Position numbers and translations under genes: made by a program. Below the pieces are notes generated by a model, which worked only from the letters and a program-made list of their open reading frames with translations, did no database searches and was not told the DNA's origin. This document shows positions 1 through 8,693 of a DNA stretch of 64,000 bases, one piece after another. Source of the stretch: Planctomycetaceae bacterium (lineage in GTDB: Bacteria > Planctomycetota > Planctomycetia > Gemmatales > Gemmataceae); contig PNLP01000032.1 in the NCBI GenBank assembly GCA_013823135.1, positions 17,407-81,406 of the forward strand, written 5' to 3'. The stretch's first letter is position 1. The number at the start of each line of letters is the position of its first letter.

Positions 1-1
1 C

Positions 2-337
2 CGGGGCACGCTGAGCGAGACGCTCGTGATCGCGCTCGGCGAGTTCGGCCGTACTCCGAAGATTTCGACGCTGTCTGGGCAGGCGAAGGCGGGCCGCGAT
101 CACTGGGCCAACGCGATGAGTGTGCTGTTCGCGGGCGGCGGCACGCCAGGGGGCACTGTCGTCGGAGCCACGGACCGCAACGGCTTCGCCGCGATCGAGC
201 GCGTGCTGTCGCCGGAGAACTTCGTCTCGACGGTATACACGAAGCTCGGCATCGACCCCGACAAGATCCTCTACAACCAGCAGGGCCGCCCGGCACACTT
301 GGTCAGCGAACCCACGCCAATCAAAGAGTTGATGTGA
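2..337 (+). CDS. DUF1501 family protein, C-terminal fragment (5' end outside window)
   Basis: The frame is open from base 2, so this is the last 111 codons of a gene that starts outside the window. The segments LGEFGRTP, GRDHWANAMSVLFAGGG and the ending EPTPIKELM are the usual C-terminal landmarks of DUF1501 proteins, a sulfatase-like, Tat-exported family abundant in planctomycetes. A full-length member lies at 41809-43278 (minus strand) and shares the GEFGR and GRDHN/W signatures. DUF1501 genes usually sit beside DUF1549/PSD1 cytochrome genes, and the next gene here (a PPC-domain protein) is also a common neighbour. The substrate of the family is not established. The family call is firm; the function is not. 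Confidence 0.9.
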   Translation, partial: RGTLSETLVIALGEFGRTPKISTLSGQAKAGRDHWANAMSVLFAGGGTPGGTVVGATDRNGFAAIERVLSPENFVSTVYTKLGIDPDKILYNQQGRPAHLVSEPTPIKELM

Positions 338-351
338 GAATCAAAGCGGTG

Positions 352-448
352 ATGGCCACAAAAAGGCACAACAAGACACAAAAATGAAGCGGACAGTTCG
401 ATTTCACTGTTTTCCATTTTGTGTCTTGTTGTGCCTTTTTGTGGCCAT
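352..448. repeat. Near-perfect 34-bp palindrome (family K) spanning a start codon and signal-peptide core
   Basis: The left arm (352-386) and right arm (415-448) are reverse complements over 34 bases, with one extra A in the left arm, and flank a 28-base loop. The left arm ends with the ATG of the next gene. The right arm is translated as FCVLLCLFVAI, the hydrophobic core of that gene's signal peptide. As RNA it would form a strong hairpin enclosing the start codon. No other copy is seen in the window. Confidence 0.9.
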
Positions 449-2009
449 TGATGCTTCTGCATTCGCGGCGCCGCCCACCGTTACGCATCTCTTCCCTGCG
501 GGTGCCCAACGCGGCACCACAACAGAAGTCACCGCAGTCGGCACCCTCGATCCATGGCCCGTGAAGGTTGCGGTCAGTGGTAAGGGCGTCTCCGTTGTCG
601 CGGCGAAGGACAAGGGGAAATTCGCCGTGACCGTCGCGAAAGACGCGGTCCCCGGCGTGTACTGGGTGCGAGCGCACAACGACGACGGCGTGAGCGGACC
701 GCGGGCTTTCATCGTGGGCACGTTGCCAGAAATCGCCGAGAAGGAACCCAACGACGAGTTTATGCGGCCGCAAGTAATCGAGGGGAACTTCGTCGTTAAC
801 GGGCGGTTGGAGAAAGCTGGCGATGTGGATTGTTTCGGAGTCTCGCTCAAGAAGGGGCAGACGCTCGTCGCCTCACTCGAAGCGAATCACACATTGAAGT
901 CGCCGATGGACGCCATCGTGCAGATCGTTTCCACCGATGGCTTCGTGATTGAAGAGAATCACGACTTCCACGGGCTCGATCCGCAACTCGCCTTCACAGC
1001 ACCGAAGGACGGCACGTTCGTCGTGCGGGTGTTCGCGTTCCCGTCTATGCCGGATTCGAGCATCCGCTTCTTCGGTTCCGATGCGTGCGTATACCGTCTG
1101 ACGCTCACCACTGGGGCGTTCGCCGATCATGCACGGCCTCTGGCTGTGCAGAAGCCTGAAGATGCCGAGAAGGTGCAACTCGAAGGCTGGAACATCCCCA
1201 AGGGTTTGGGGCTTCAGGCTGCAATGTCGGAGGATGGGCGACACGCAACGCTCCTGGCAGCCGATGTCGCGAACGCGGTGCGTGTGCGGGTCGAACCGCA
1301 CGCCGCGTTCCGCAAGCTGTCGGGCGATGTGAAGCCGCCGTTCTCTTTCACGGGGCAACTCGCAGCCACGGATCGCGAGGTGCTGGTTCACTTCGAGGGG
1401 AAGAAGGGGCAGGCTCTCGTGTTGCAGGTGGAGAGTCGGTCATTCGGGCTCGCGGTGAACCCCGTGATCCGCATACTGGACGCCAGCAAGAAGCAACTCG
1501 CCCGTGCCGAGCCTGCCAAACTGAACGGCGACACCACGCTGTCGTTCACGCCGACCGCCGACGGGCCGTACACGATTGCCGTGAGCGACCTTTACAGTGG
1601 CGGCGGTTCGCGGTTCGGGTTCCTGTTGCGGGTCGTGTTGCCGGAACCCGATTACGAACTCTCCGTGCTCGCCGATCGGTTCACGCTCGAAGCGGGGAAG
1701 CCGTTGAACATCCCGGTAAAGGTCACTCGCAAAGCTGGGTTCAAGCCGCCAGTCGAGGTGGTCGCGGATGGTCTGCCCGAAGGCGTGAAGTTCGAGATCA
1801 CGCAACCGGCCAAGCCCGACCCGAACACGATTCAGGTCACACTCACCACCGAGAAGCCGGTGACCGCTCCGTTCCGGCTGCTCGGCAAGGTGAAGGACGA
1901 ACCGACGCTCACTCGCGTGGCCTTCGCTCCGCTGACAGAGTTCGATACCAGCACCGCGGATCTCTGGATCGCGGCCGGCAGTGCGCCGCCTCCGAAAAAG
2001 AAGAAATGA
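384..2009 (+). CDS. Secreted protein with pre-peptidase C-terminal (PPC)-type domains
   Basis: This 541-residue protein has an N-terminal signal peptide (positive start MKRTVR, hydrophobic core at about 10-22, cleavage near AFA|APP). An Ig-like stretch covers about 30-115. A PPC-type beta-sandwich follows at about 120-240 (EKEPNDEF, GDVDCFGVSLKKGQ), and a second PPC-like unit lies at about 320-430 (GKKGQALVLQVES, DGPYTIAVSDL). It ends with a PPPKKKK tail. PPC domains are non-catalytic modules of secreted enzymes; no catalytic triad is visible, so a structural or binding role is inferred. It lies 46 bp after the DUF1501 gene, probably in the same transcript. The start codon sits at the end of a palindrome arm and no strong ribosome-binding site is seen, so the start is the least certain part. 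Confidence 0.8.
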   Translation: MKRTVRFHCFPFCVLLCLFVAIDASAFAAPPTVTHLFPAGAQRGTTTEVTAVGTLDPWPVKVAVSGKGVSVVAAKDKGKFAVTVAKDAVPGVYWVRAHNDDGVSGPRAFIVGTLPEIAEKEPNDEFMRPQVIEGNFVVNGRLEKAGDVDCFGVSLKKGQTLVASLEANHTLKSPMDAIVQIVSTDGFVIEENHDFHGLDPQLAFTAPKDGTFVVRVFAFPSMPDSSIRFFGSDACVYRLTLTTGAFADHARPLAVQKPEDAEKVQLEGWNIPKGLGLQAAMSEDGRHATLLAADVANAVRVRVEPHAAFRKLSGDVKPPFSFTGQLAATDREVLVHFEGKKGQALVLQVESRSFGLAVNPVIRILDASKKQLARAEPAKLNGDTTLSFTPTADGPYTIAVSDLYSGGGSRFGFLLRVVLPEPDYELSVLADRFTLEAGKPLNIPVKVTRKAGFKPPVEVVADGLPEGVKFEITQPAKPDPNTIQVTLTTEKPVTAPFRLLGKVKDEPTLTRVAFAPLTEFDTSTADLWIAAGSAPPPKKKK

Positions 2010-2133
2010 GCGTCGGCCGTTTTCATGGTTCGGCACTCGCCAAGCGGGTTCCATGCGAATACGTTTTTACCAAAGCAGGGCGTGAGGCCGCGTGTTGCGG
2101 TCGCTCAACCCAGCTCACCAGAAGGGGAATCAG

Positions 2134-2502
2134 ATGCGGGCTCTCATTGGGGCAATCGTGGTGCTGGGTTTCGCCGGTTTCGTCACGGCCCAGGACAAGA
2201 AGGACGAGAAGATCGACGCCAAGAAGCTCATCGGCAAATGGGCACCAGTCGATGACAAGGCACCGGTCACCATCGAGTTTACCGACAAGGGCAAACTGAC
2301 CCTATCAATCGACATCGGTGGCAAGTCCGAGAAGATCGAAGGCACGTACAAGCTCGAAGGCGACAAGCTCGAGATGGTCATGTCTTTCGGTGGCAAGGAG
2401 CAAAAGGAAACGGTCACGATCAGCAAGCTGACCGACGAAGAAATGGTCGGCAAGGACTCGAAGGGTAAGGAAGAGAAGTTCAAGCGCCTCAAGGCCAAGT
2501 AA
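2134..2502 (+). CDS. Small secreted protein of a Gemmata-type paralogous family (lipocalin-like)
   Basis: This is a 122-residue protein with a signal peptide (MRALIGAIVVLGFAGFVTA|QDKK). The ATG at 2134 is chosen over an upstream in-frame ATG (2092) because it follows AAGGGGAATCAG and begins a clean signal peptide. After cleavage it is very rich in Lys, Asp and Glu, with the motif KKLIGKWAP followed by alternating beta-strand patterns (VTIEFTDKGKLTLSI, KIEGTYKLEGDKLEM). This matches my memory of the small lipocalin-like secreted families expanded in Gemmata (TIGR03066-like). No function is established. It follows the PPC gene on the same strand and is followed by a hairpin. Confidence 0.7.
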   Translation: MRALIGAIVVLGFAGFVTAQDKKDEKIDAKKLIGKWAPVDDKAPVTIEFTDKGKLTLSIDIGGKSEKIEGTYKLEGDKLEMVMSFGGKEQKETVTISKLTDEEMVGKDSKGKEEKFKRLKAK

Positions 2503-2528
2503 ACCCTTCCACGATAACGCAGACATCA

Positions 2529-2562
2529 CAGAAGGCCACGGGTTAACACCAGTGGCCTTCTG
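2529..2562 (+). terminator. Hairpin, probable terminator
   Basis: Perfect 11-bp stem (CAGAAGGCCAC with GTGGCCTTCTG) around a 12-base loop, 26 bases after the stop of the small secreted protein. There is no T-run, so factor-independent termination is only probable. Confidence 0.55.
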
Positions 2563-2723
2563 CGTAGAGCAGATTCCCCGCGTGACGTTACCACTCGAGC
2601 ATCTCCGACGGTTTCTCGGTTTTTGGAGCAAATCTTCTCGATCTTTACACACTTCGTAGTCAGAATATTGCCACGGTTAATTGTCGTATTTGCTCACGTT
2701 TGTCAGCACTCACGAGGTGACAA

Positions 2724-4856
2724 ATGGTATTTCCACGCTTCGGACCTGCGGTGGTGATTGTGCTCTGCGTCATGAGCGGTGAGGCTAGATCACAGGTCAC
2801 CTATACCTGGACCCAGAACTCAGTAGGCAACCAAGATTGGACCGCCTCTAGCAACTGGGATCCTAACGGCGTATTCAGCAGTGGAACCTCGAATACCCTC
2901 CAATTCTTCGCTGACACCACAACCGCACTCGTGAATGGCACCAATGGTCTCACCACTAACGTTCCTTCCACGCTGACCATCAAGACCCTCACGTTGAATG
3001 GTTTGGGCGCGGCATCCACCGGGCCCACAAATATCACCATCGGGACCAATGCTTCCACATGGACTCTCGGGAATTCCCCCTCGGTCAATCTGAACGGCCT
3101 CGTCGGTGCTCAAGGACTTAACTATACAGTAGCCGCCAATCTGGATCTAGCTGCCAACACCAGCTTCACGGGCGATGGTACTGCTGGTTTTGCCTTCTCC
3201 GGCGTTATCAGCGGGATAGGGTTCAACATTTCAAAGTCTGGTACCAGCACGTTGATATTGACTGGCTCAAATACCTATTCGGGAACGACAAGTGTGACGG
3301 GTGGAACACTTGGCAGTACGAATGCCGTCCAGGCATTCGGGACAAATGTTAGTGGCATCAGTATTGGCGGTACTGGCACCTTGAGCTTGAGGAATGATAG
3401 CAGCGTCTCATTCACGAACGGCACTTCGGCCTACAACATCAACAACTCGGGAAGTGGTGCCACGATAAATGTGGATCGTGTCTCAGGAACCGGTTCTAAC
3501 ACCATCACGGTCGGCAATCTCTCCACAACTTCAACAGCAGCAACATGGCAGTTGAATTTCACAGGTGCCAACGGTGTGAGCCTGAACGCAGGGATTCTGA
3601 CGACACCAGCAGTTACAGCAGGAGTCGCTACGATCGGCAACAACATCTCAGGCGGGGGAACCTTGACATTAAGTGGTGTGAGTGGCAAAGCAACCGGTGC
3701 GAGCGCGTCCCTGATCTTCACTGGTAGCGGAAACACAATCGTGACTGGTGCGATCAGTCAGACATCCACCGCTCAATCACTGACCAAGAGCAGCACAGGT
3801 ACACTAATATTGAGTGGCACCAACACCTACACAGGGGTCACCACCATAAGCACCAATGGGGGCACACTGCAGTTTGCCAAGCAAGTCTCGCTCTATAACA
3901 ACACGCCCACGAGTTGGACAGCGATTAACCTCAACGTGAGGAGCACATTGGCTCTGAATGTCGGGGGGACTGGGGAATTCACGACTGGCAACGTCACGAC
4001 CCTGCTCACAAACCTGGGAGGTCTGGGCGGTGCCGTGAACAACAATGGATTGAGGTCGGGCTCATCAATCGGTTTTGATACCACAAATGCTGCTGGTGGC
4101 ACTTTTACGGTAGCAAACAACATCGCCAACAGCACTGGCACAGGTGGAGGAGCGATCGGCCTGGCGAAGTTGGGCACGGGCACTCTGATACTTACCGGTA
4201 CGAATACCTATGATGGGGTCACAAATATCAACGCGGGAACCCTACTCATCAACGGGAACAATAGTTCGGCGACGGGCGCATTATCGGTTATTACTGGAGG
4301 CACTTTGGGCGGCAAAGGTACGATCGGCGGAGCGATCACGGTAAACTCAGGTGGCACAATCACAGCAGGGCCAAACCTTGCGACTCCTGAGTTGAATATC
4401 AACGCCGCCCTGACGCTTGCGAACACCGCCACGTATCAAGTGAAGCTCTTTGGCACCGCCGCATTTGATATCAGTTTGCTCACCGTGAATTCCGCCAATG
4501 TGACCATCAACACTGGATCCCTCATTAAACTTGATTTGTCGGCACTGGATTCTGGGCAGGTGTCCACCCTCCGAAGCAATGGGCCAGTGACTTACACGGT
4601 CATCCAGGCTTTTGGTGGGGGCTCAGTGGACAACTTTGACCAGTCAAGCTTCAGCATCTCGAACGTGGGAAATTTCGACAACTCGGAGTGGATGTTGGTT
4701 AGCAATCCCACCGCTGGAACAGTGCAACTCAGCTTCACCCCAGTTCCGGTGCCCGAGCCGGCGACGGTGCTTGGGATCGCGGTTGCGGCGATGGGCGCCG
4801 GTGGGTTTGTGCGGCGGCGGTTCCGCAAGGAGAGTGAGAACACGACGGCGGTGTGA
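2724..4856 (+). CDS. PEP-CTERM surface protein with autotransporter-associated beta-strand repeats
   Basis: The protein has 710 residues with a signal peptide ending near EARS|QVTY, then a long Gly/Ser/Thr/Asn-rich beta-helix-like region. At least three copies of the autotransporter-associated repeat are readable: GTSTLILTGSNTYSGTTSV (about residue 172), STGTLILSGTNTYTGVTTI (about 358) and GTGTLILTGTNTYDGVTNI (about 487). The C-terminus is a PEP-CTERM sorting signal: VPEPATVLGIAV at about 676, a short hydrophobic segment, then the basic RRRFRK. That signal is normally read by an exosortase, which is not in the window. There is no outer-membrane barrel, so despite the repeats it is not a self-secreting autotransporter. 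Base composition looks visibly less GC-rich than the flanks. The start follows GAGGTGA. Confidence 0.88.
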   Translation: MVFPRFGPAVVIVLCVMSGEARSQVTYTWTQNSVGNQDWTASSNWDPNGVFSSGTSNTLQFFADTTTALVNGTNGLTTNVPSTLTIKTLTLNGLGAASTGPTNITIGTNASTWTLGNSPSVNLNGLVGAQGLNYTVAANLDLAANTSFTGDGTAGFAFSGVISGIGFNISKSGTSTLILTGSNTYSGTTSVTGGTLGSTNAVQAFGTNVSGISIGGTGTLSLRNDSSVSFTNGTSAYNINNSGSGATINVDRVSGTGSNTITVGNLSTTSTAATWQLNFTGANGVSLNAGILTTPAVTAGVATIGNNISGGGTLTLSGVSGKATGASASLIFTGSGNTIVTGAISQTSTAQSLTKSSTGTLILSGTNTYTGVTTISTNGGTLQFAKQVSLYNNTPTSWTAINLNVRSTLALNVGGTGEFTTGNVTTLLTNLGGLGGAVNNNGLRSGSSIGFDTTNAAGGTFTVANNIANSTGTGGGAIGLAKLGTGTLILTGTNTYDGVTNINAGTLLINGNNSSATGALSVITGGTLGGKGTIGGAITVNSGGTITAGPNLATPELNINAALTLANTATYQVKLFGTAAFDISLLTVNSANVTINTGSLIKLDLSALDSGQVSTLRSNGPVTYTVIQAFGGGSVDNFDQSSFSISNVGNFDNSEWMLVSNPTAGTVQLSFTPVPVPEPATVLGIAVAAMGAGGFVRRRFRKESENTTAV

Positions 4857-4863
4857 GAAAGGT

Positions 4864-5280
4864 TTATCCGCCCGCGGGGGTGCCCGAGAGTTTCAACGCG
4901 GCCCACACGCCCAGCAAACCCGCAACCACTGAGCCCAACGAATAGACGGCCGCTAGACCGAGGCGGCCGTCTTCCATGAGTCGATAGGTTTCGTAGCTGA
5001 ACGTCGAGAAGGTCGTGAAGCCGCCACAGAAGCCCGCACCCAGCAGTAAGTACCAGTTGCGTTGGGTGGGGTCTGGGTGTCGCATGAACGACGCGGCCAC
5101 GAACCCCAGGATGATCGAGCCCGACACGTTGATGAGGAACGTCGCCCACGGGAATTCCACTTCGCCCTGCAACCGCGCCACGAAGCGGCCGAACCAGTAG
5201 CGAGCGTTCGCGCCTGTGCCGCCACCCACGGCAAGCAGCGTCACGGGGTGAACGCAAAACGCGATGAACCAGTCGAGCAT
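4864..5280 (-). CDS. crcB: Fluoride ion channel CrcB/FluC
   Basis: This 138-residue protein has four hydrophobic segments and the family signatures GGGTGANARYWFGR at the N-terminus, TFLINVSGSIILG in the second segment and GFCGGFTTFSTFS in the third. CrcB (Fluc) proteins are dual-topology fluoride channels that lower cytoplasmic fluoride. The ATG at 5280 is preferred: GGGAG lies five bases upstream and overlaps the stop region of the preceding gene. A GTG four codons earlier would overlap that gene. Start and upstream stop are separated by 2 bases, so the two genes are probably translationally coupled. No fluoride riboswitch was recognised. Confidence 0.93.
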   Translation of the reverse strand: MLDWFIAFCVHPVTLLAVGGGTGANARYWFGRFVARLQGEVEFPWATFLINVSGSIILGFVAASFMRHPDPTQRNWYLLLGAGFCGGFTTFSTFSYETYRLMEDGRLGLAAVYSLGSVVAGLLGVWAALKLSGTPAGG

Positions 5281-5282
5281 CG

Positions 5283-8165
5283 TTACTCCCACTCCAGCTT
5301 CACCCGAAGTGTCTCGCCGGCCGAGAATTCCAGTTGCACCGCGTCCCCCGTCATCGTCAGGGGTTGGAGCGAGCGTCCCTCGCCATCCACCGACGATGCT
5401 TGCGATGGGTCGCGTGCGAACCGCAACTCGGCTGCGCCCCCGAAGCCTGCCGACTCCATCATGCGGATGGCGATGGCGCGGTTTGAACCGTCACTGGCAG
5501 CGCACGGCTGGAGGGCTGTGACGATCAGGCTCGGCATGTCCACGTGGGCGAGCCAGCCCGAGGTGCCGAAGTGCGGCGGTCCCTTGTCGGTTTCCACGAC
5601 GGGCGACGGCGACACCCAACCCGCGGCGGTTTGCATGGGGATGTCGCGGTCCGTTGCCAGGAGCAGGTCGAACGTGCGGGCCTGCTCGCCTTCGGGGACG
5701 AGAATCACGTCGGCCATGCGGTTGCCGTGTCGCTGGATGAACGGCAATCCGCCCGTGAAGATGAACGATCGCTCGGCACCGAGCCGCACTTCGAGGTAAT
5801 CGGGCGACACAGGTCGCGTCACGCCGGTCTGCGTGTTCGCTCCGTTCACGCCGCGGAACAGCACCGCACGCTCGTCGCGCCAGCCCATGCGGGTGGCGTA
5901 GAAGGCGTGCCAGGGGTAGCCGGTCGGTTCGTGCTTCACGTCGAGTTCGATGCGCAGTTCCAGCACGGGCCGGCCGAGCCAGGCACGGTACCGCTGGCGG
6001 AACGTGGCCAGCACTTCATCACGATCGTTGATCAGTTCGCCCGTGCTGACGATCTCGCCGAGCGCGGTGCCGTTGTTCGTGATCGAGATGTCGCGGGCCA
6101 CCATCTTGCTGCCTGGGTTGAACACGAGTTGCTGGCCGAACCGCGTTTGACGGGTGCGCATGTCGCGGAACGAGCGAATGCCACCGGTCGTGGAATCGAC
6201 GTCGCACTCGAAGAACTCGTTCCGCACGGTAAGCCCGTCGGCCAGCTTGATCCGTTGCTTCGGAGCGGTCGCGTTCCCCGTGCGTGGTATCCAGGCGAAC
6301 CCGAGCGAGGGAACTTCCACCACAAGGCGCGCCATATCGCCGGTGTACTCGGCAGCCTTCACTGGGTCGGCGACGGCGATCATGCCACGGAAACCCGGAA
6401 TTTCCAGGGCGACGCGGCGAGTGAACCCACAGGGGTTGAAGATGAGGTATCCGGGTTGGCCATCGGCCGAGCGTGTTTGAAGCCGAGCCGCGAGCTTCTT
6501 GGCCCATGCGGTTTCCAGCGATTCCAGGCGAGCGGGGGACGTGAGTCCCCTGTTCTCAGCTTCAACAGGGGACTCACGTCCCCCGCTCGTCTGCATGTTC
6601 ACACCTTCCGTCTCGATGTCGGTTTCAACTGCGGCCAGTTCCGACAGCAACCGCGTCTCTTCCTCGCCGGGGTTCGGCGTCACAGATCGGTGCAGGGCGG
6701 CAAGCGTGTAGGCGGAATCGAGCCGGCGGCGCAGTCGCAGGTGCCGCGAGAAACCCGACACGGGACCGGTGCGTTTCTGGTTGGTGACGCGGTCGTCGAG
6801 ATAGTCGTTGAAGAACTCGTCGGCCGGTTGCGTGCCGATGTAGTCGCCGCTGGTGGCGTCGGTGAAGTAGCGACTCAAGTTGATGAACTCGCCGAAGACA
6901 GGGCAGAGTTCCCCGAGTGCGAGCAGGTCGTGGTACGAGTCGAACGCGGGTTCTCCCTTGTGGACGAATGCCACGGTCGGGGCCGAGTCCATACTCGTCG
7001 CCTGGTGCATGTGGTAGACGATGTTGAAGAACGTGAGCGGATCGTTCGCGGGGAGCGGCTCGCGGCAGAACGAATCGATCGACTTCCCGTCGGGACCCGG
7101 CCAGTTGACGGCGGTCGAGCGAAGCGTCGGGATCATCGCTCCGTCGCGACTGATGAGCACGGCGTGCTTGTAGCCCAGGTGCTGGAGCCAGCCGGGCAAC
7201 TGCGGGTGGAAGGCGCTCGTCTTGCGGGCATAGACCAGCGTCTCGGCGGCGAAGAGCTTCCGGACCGTGCCGCGGGCGGCTTGCAGGTTCCACCACTGCG
7301 ATTCGGCGGGCATCAGGGCGTCTTCGCGCTCCCTATAGGCACCGCAACAAAGATCGACGGCCGTGGGGAGGTCGGGGAGGAACTTCGCCTTCAGTTCCGC
7401 GAAACGCTCCGGTGCCTGCTCGGCGAGTTGCTCGAAGACCTCGCCGCTGGCGCAAATGCAAACCGGCAACCCCGCAGCAAGCGACTCGGGCCACGCGGCC
7501 GTGAGATTGGTCGGGTCGAGTTGCACGAAATCGACCCAGTGCATCTTCTGCGAATGGAGTTGCTCGCGGGCCTGCTGCAACTTCTCGGCAGCCAGTTTCA
7601 AGTGTTCGCGGTAGCTGGGATCGTTCTTCGTGGCGGCTTCGGTTGCAGCCGAGACATCCGCCCAGAATGCGCCCGCGTCGAGGAGGCGTGTGTGGTCCGC
7701 GGCCTCGAACAAATTATCAAGCACCAGATAACCGTACCCGAGGCCGAAGAACAGCCGCACCATGTCGGCCGGCGCATCCAGCAGCGGGCTAGTCTCGCCC
7801 TTCTCGCGGAGTGCCGTGAGCATGTTGCCGACCGTCTCGGCTCGCGTGGGTGCGGCGTCGAAGACATGGGCACCGGAGACTTCGACACGATTCCGCCAGT
7901 CGTCGGGTTGAAACAAGTGCGGACCGCGAGGTGTGCAGTACACTGCTCCGGGGCGCGGGGTGTCGTGGTCGTAACTCACGGACGCCTGCGGTGGCTGCGA
8001 CGCCCCAGCAAGCGCTGCGGGGTGCCACAAAGCCATGTACCCGTGAATCCACGCGGCCGTCTCGTCCGCAGAAAGTTGGAGCGGATAAGACGTCGGCATT
8101 CGGGATGCCGAGAGCAAATGCAGTTGGCGGTCGGACATGGGTGTTGTCTTGGCAATCGGGGGCAT
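5283..8165 (-). CDS. Large alpha-mannosidase-like (GH38-fold) protein
   Basis: The protein has 960 residues and no signal peptide. The C-terminal half (about 560-960) reads like the beta-sandwich part of GH38-type mannosidases: GYLIFNPCGFTRRVALE, a variable strand region with VRNEFFECDVDSTTGGI, then WHAFYATRMGW and RSFIFTGGLPF. The N-terminal half is less typical; GYLVLDNLFEAAD and WVDFVQLDP are present but I cannot name catalytic residues. The assignment to the alpha-mannosidase superfamily is therefore an inference from the C-terminal region. An in-frame palindromic repeat is translated at about residues 526-546 (SGGRESPVEA...GLTSPAR), a likely linker. A second possible start is at 8138. 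crcB follows directly downstream. Confidence 0.6.
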   Translation of the reverse strand: MPPIAKTTPMSDRQLHLLSASRMPTSYPLQLSADETAAWIHGYMALWHPAALAGASQPPQASVSYDHDTPRPGAVYCTPRGPHLFQPDDWRNRVEVSGAHVFDAAPTRAETVGNMLTALREKGETSPLLDAPADMVRLFFGLGYGYLVLDNLFEAADHTRLLDAGAFWADVSAATEAATKNDPSYREHLKLAAEKLQQAREQLHSQKMHWVDFVQLDPTNLTAAWPESLAAGLPVCICASGEVFEQLAEQAPERFAELKAKFLPDLPTAVDLCCGAYREREDALMPAESQWWNLQAARGTVRKLFAAETLVYARKTSAFHPQLPGWLQHLGYKHAVLISRDGAMIPTLRSTAVNWPGPDGKSIDSFCREPLPANDPLTFFNIVYHMHQATSMDSAPTVAFVHKGEPAFDSYHDLLALGELCPVFGEFINLSRYFTDATSGDYIGTQPADEFFNDYLDDRVTNQKRTGPVSGFSRHLRLRRRLDSAYTLAALHRSVTPNPGEEETRLLSELAAVETDIETEGVNMQTSGGRESPVEAENRGLTSPARLESLETAWAKKLAARLQTRSADGQPGYLIFNPCGFTRRVALEIPGFRGMIAVADPVKAAEYTGDMARLVVEVPSLGFAWIPRTGNATAPKQRIKLADGLTVRNEFFECDVDSTTGGIRSFRDMRTRQTRFGQQLVFNPGSKMVARDISITNNGTALGEIVSTGELINDRDEVLATFRQRYRAWLGRPVLELRIELDVKHEPTGYPWHAFYATRMGWRDERAVLFRGVNGANTQTGVTRPVSPDYLEVRLGAERSFIFTGGLPFIQRHGNRMADVILVPEGEQARTFDLLLATDRDIPMQTAAGWVSPSPVVETDKGPPHFGTSGWLAHVDMPSLIVTALQPCAASDGSNRAIAIRMMESAGFGGAAELRFARDPSQASSVDGEGRSLQPLTMTGDAVQLEFSAGETLRVKLEWE
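6529..6589. repeat. Perfect 26-bp palindrome (family B) inside a coding gene
   Basis: Arms 6529-6554 and 6564-6589 are exact reverse complements around a 9-base loop. The core motif GCGGGGGACGTGAGTCCCC recurs at 17154 (short copy) and 25487 (intergenic copy). Here it is translated in frame within the mannosidase-like gene. Confidence 0.92.
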
Positions 8166-8693
8166 TCACGGCGACGTTTATCTTACGGAATCGCCCCCAT
8201 TGCCGGTGCCTCGCGAATCTTCCTGTGCCCGACGCCCAGGTTGGGCTCTCCTACCCCAGACTGCTTGTCAAACCACTTGGGGACCTACCCGACACGGGCT
8301 TCAATCGAGTGGTGGACTGCGTCCAACACGAGCGTCACCCTCCGGCTCTGGACCAAATCGATGCAGGTTGAATCGTTCCCGGTGAGTGATTTCGCAGTTG
8401 TCCCTGAGATGGATGAAATGTTGTAATGCGCAACAGAGTGACACGCGAATCAAATGGGCACATTTGTCGAGTGTCTTGCCGCGATCTCGGGCATCAAAAT
8501 CGAGTCGAAATCAGTCACGTGTTGGTAATCCAGGTAAGCTGTCACGCGATTTCCGATGAACGTGGCTTCCCACGTATTTCCGTGTCAATTGCCAAGCGGC
8601 AGACTTTGGCGGGTTCTCACACGGGCCGATACGCTCAAACAGGCCTCCAACACCGGCACGACGCCGGTTGCCCTAACCAGAACGGAATCTGAC
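8166..8693. other. 528-bp divergent intergenic region
   Basis: This gap separates the minus-strand mannosidase-like gene from the plus-strand porin gene and must hold both promoters. Short open frames cross it, but none has a convincing ribosome site or a recognisable product. No clear repeat or RNA gene is visible apart from a small ACCGGC/GCCGGT hairpin near 8650-8670. Confidence 0.5.

Noticed and set aside
8100..8300. Possible fluoride riboswitch upstream of the mannosidase-crcB pair
   Set aside because: I could not find the conserved riboswitch pseudoknot motifs by eye upstream of either gene.
5544..8426. 960-codon open frame on the plus strand
   Set aside because: It is antisense to the mannosidase-like gene, its translation is Arg/Gly/Val-rich without motifs, and high GC keeps antisense frames open.
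8426..8692. 88-codon open frame in the gap before the porin gene
   Set aside because: No ribosome site, no domain and no signal peptide; it is best treated as untranslated.
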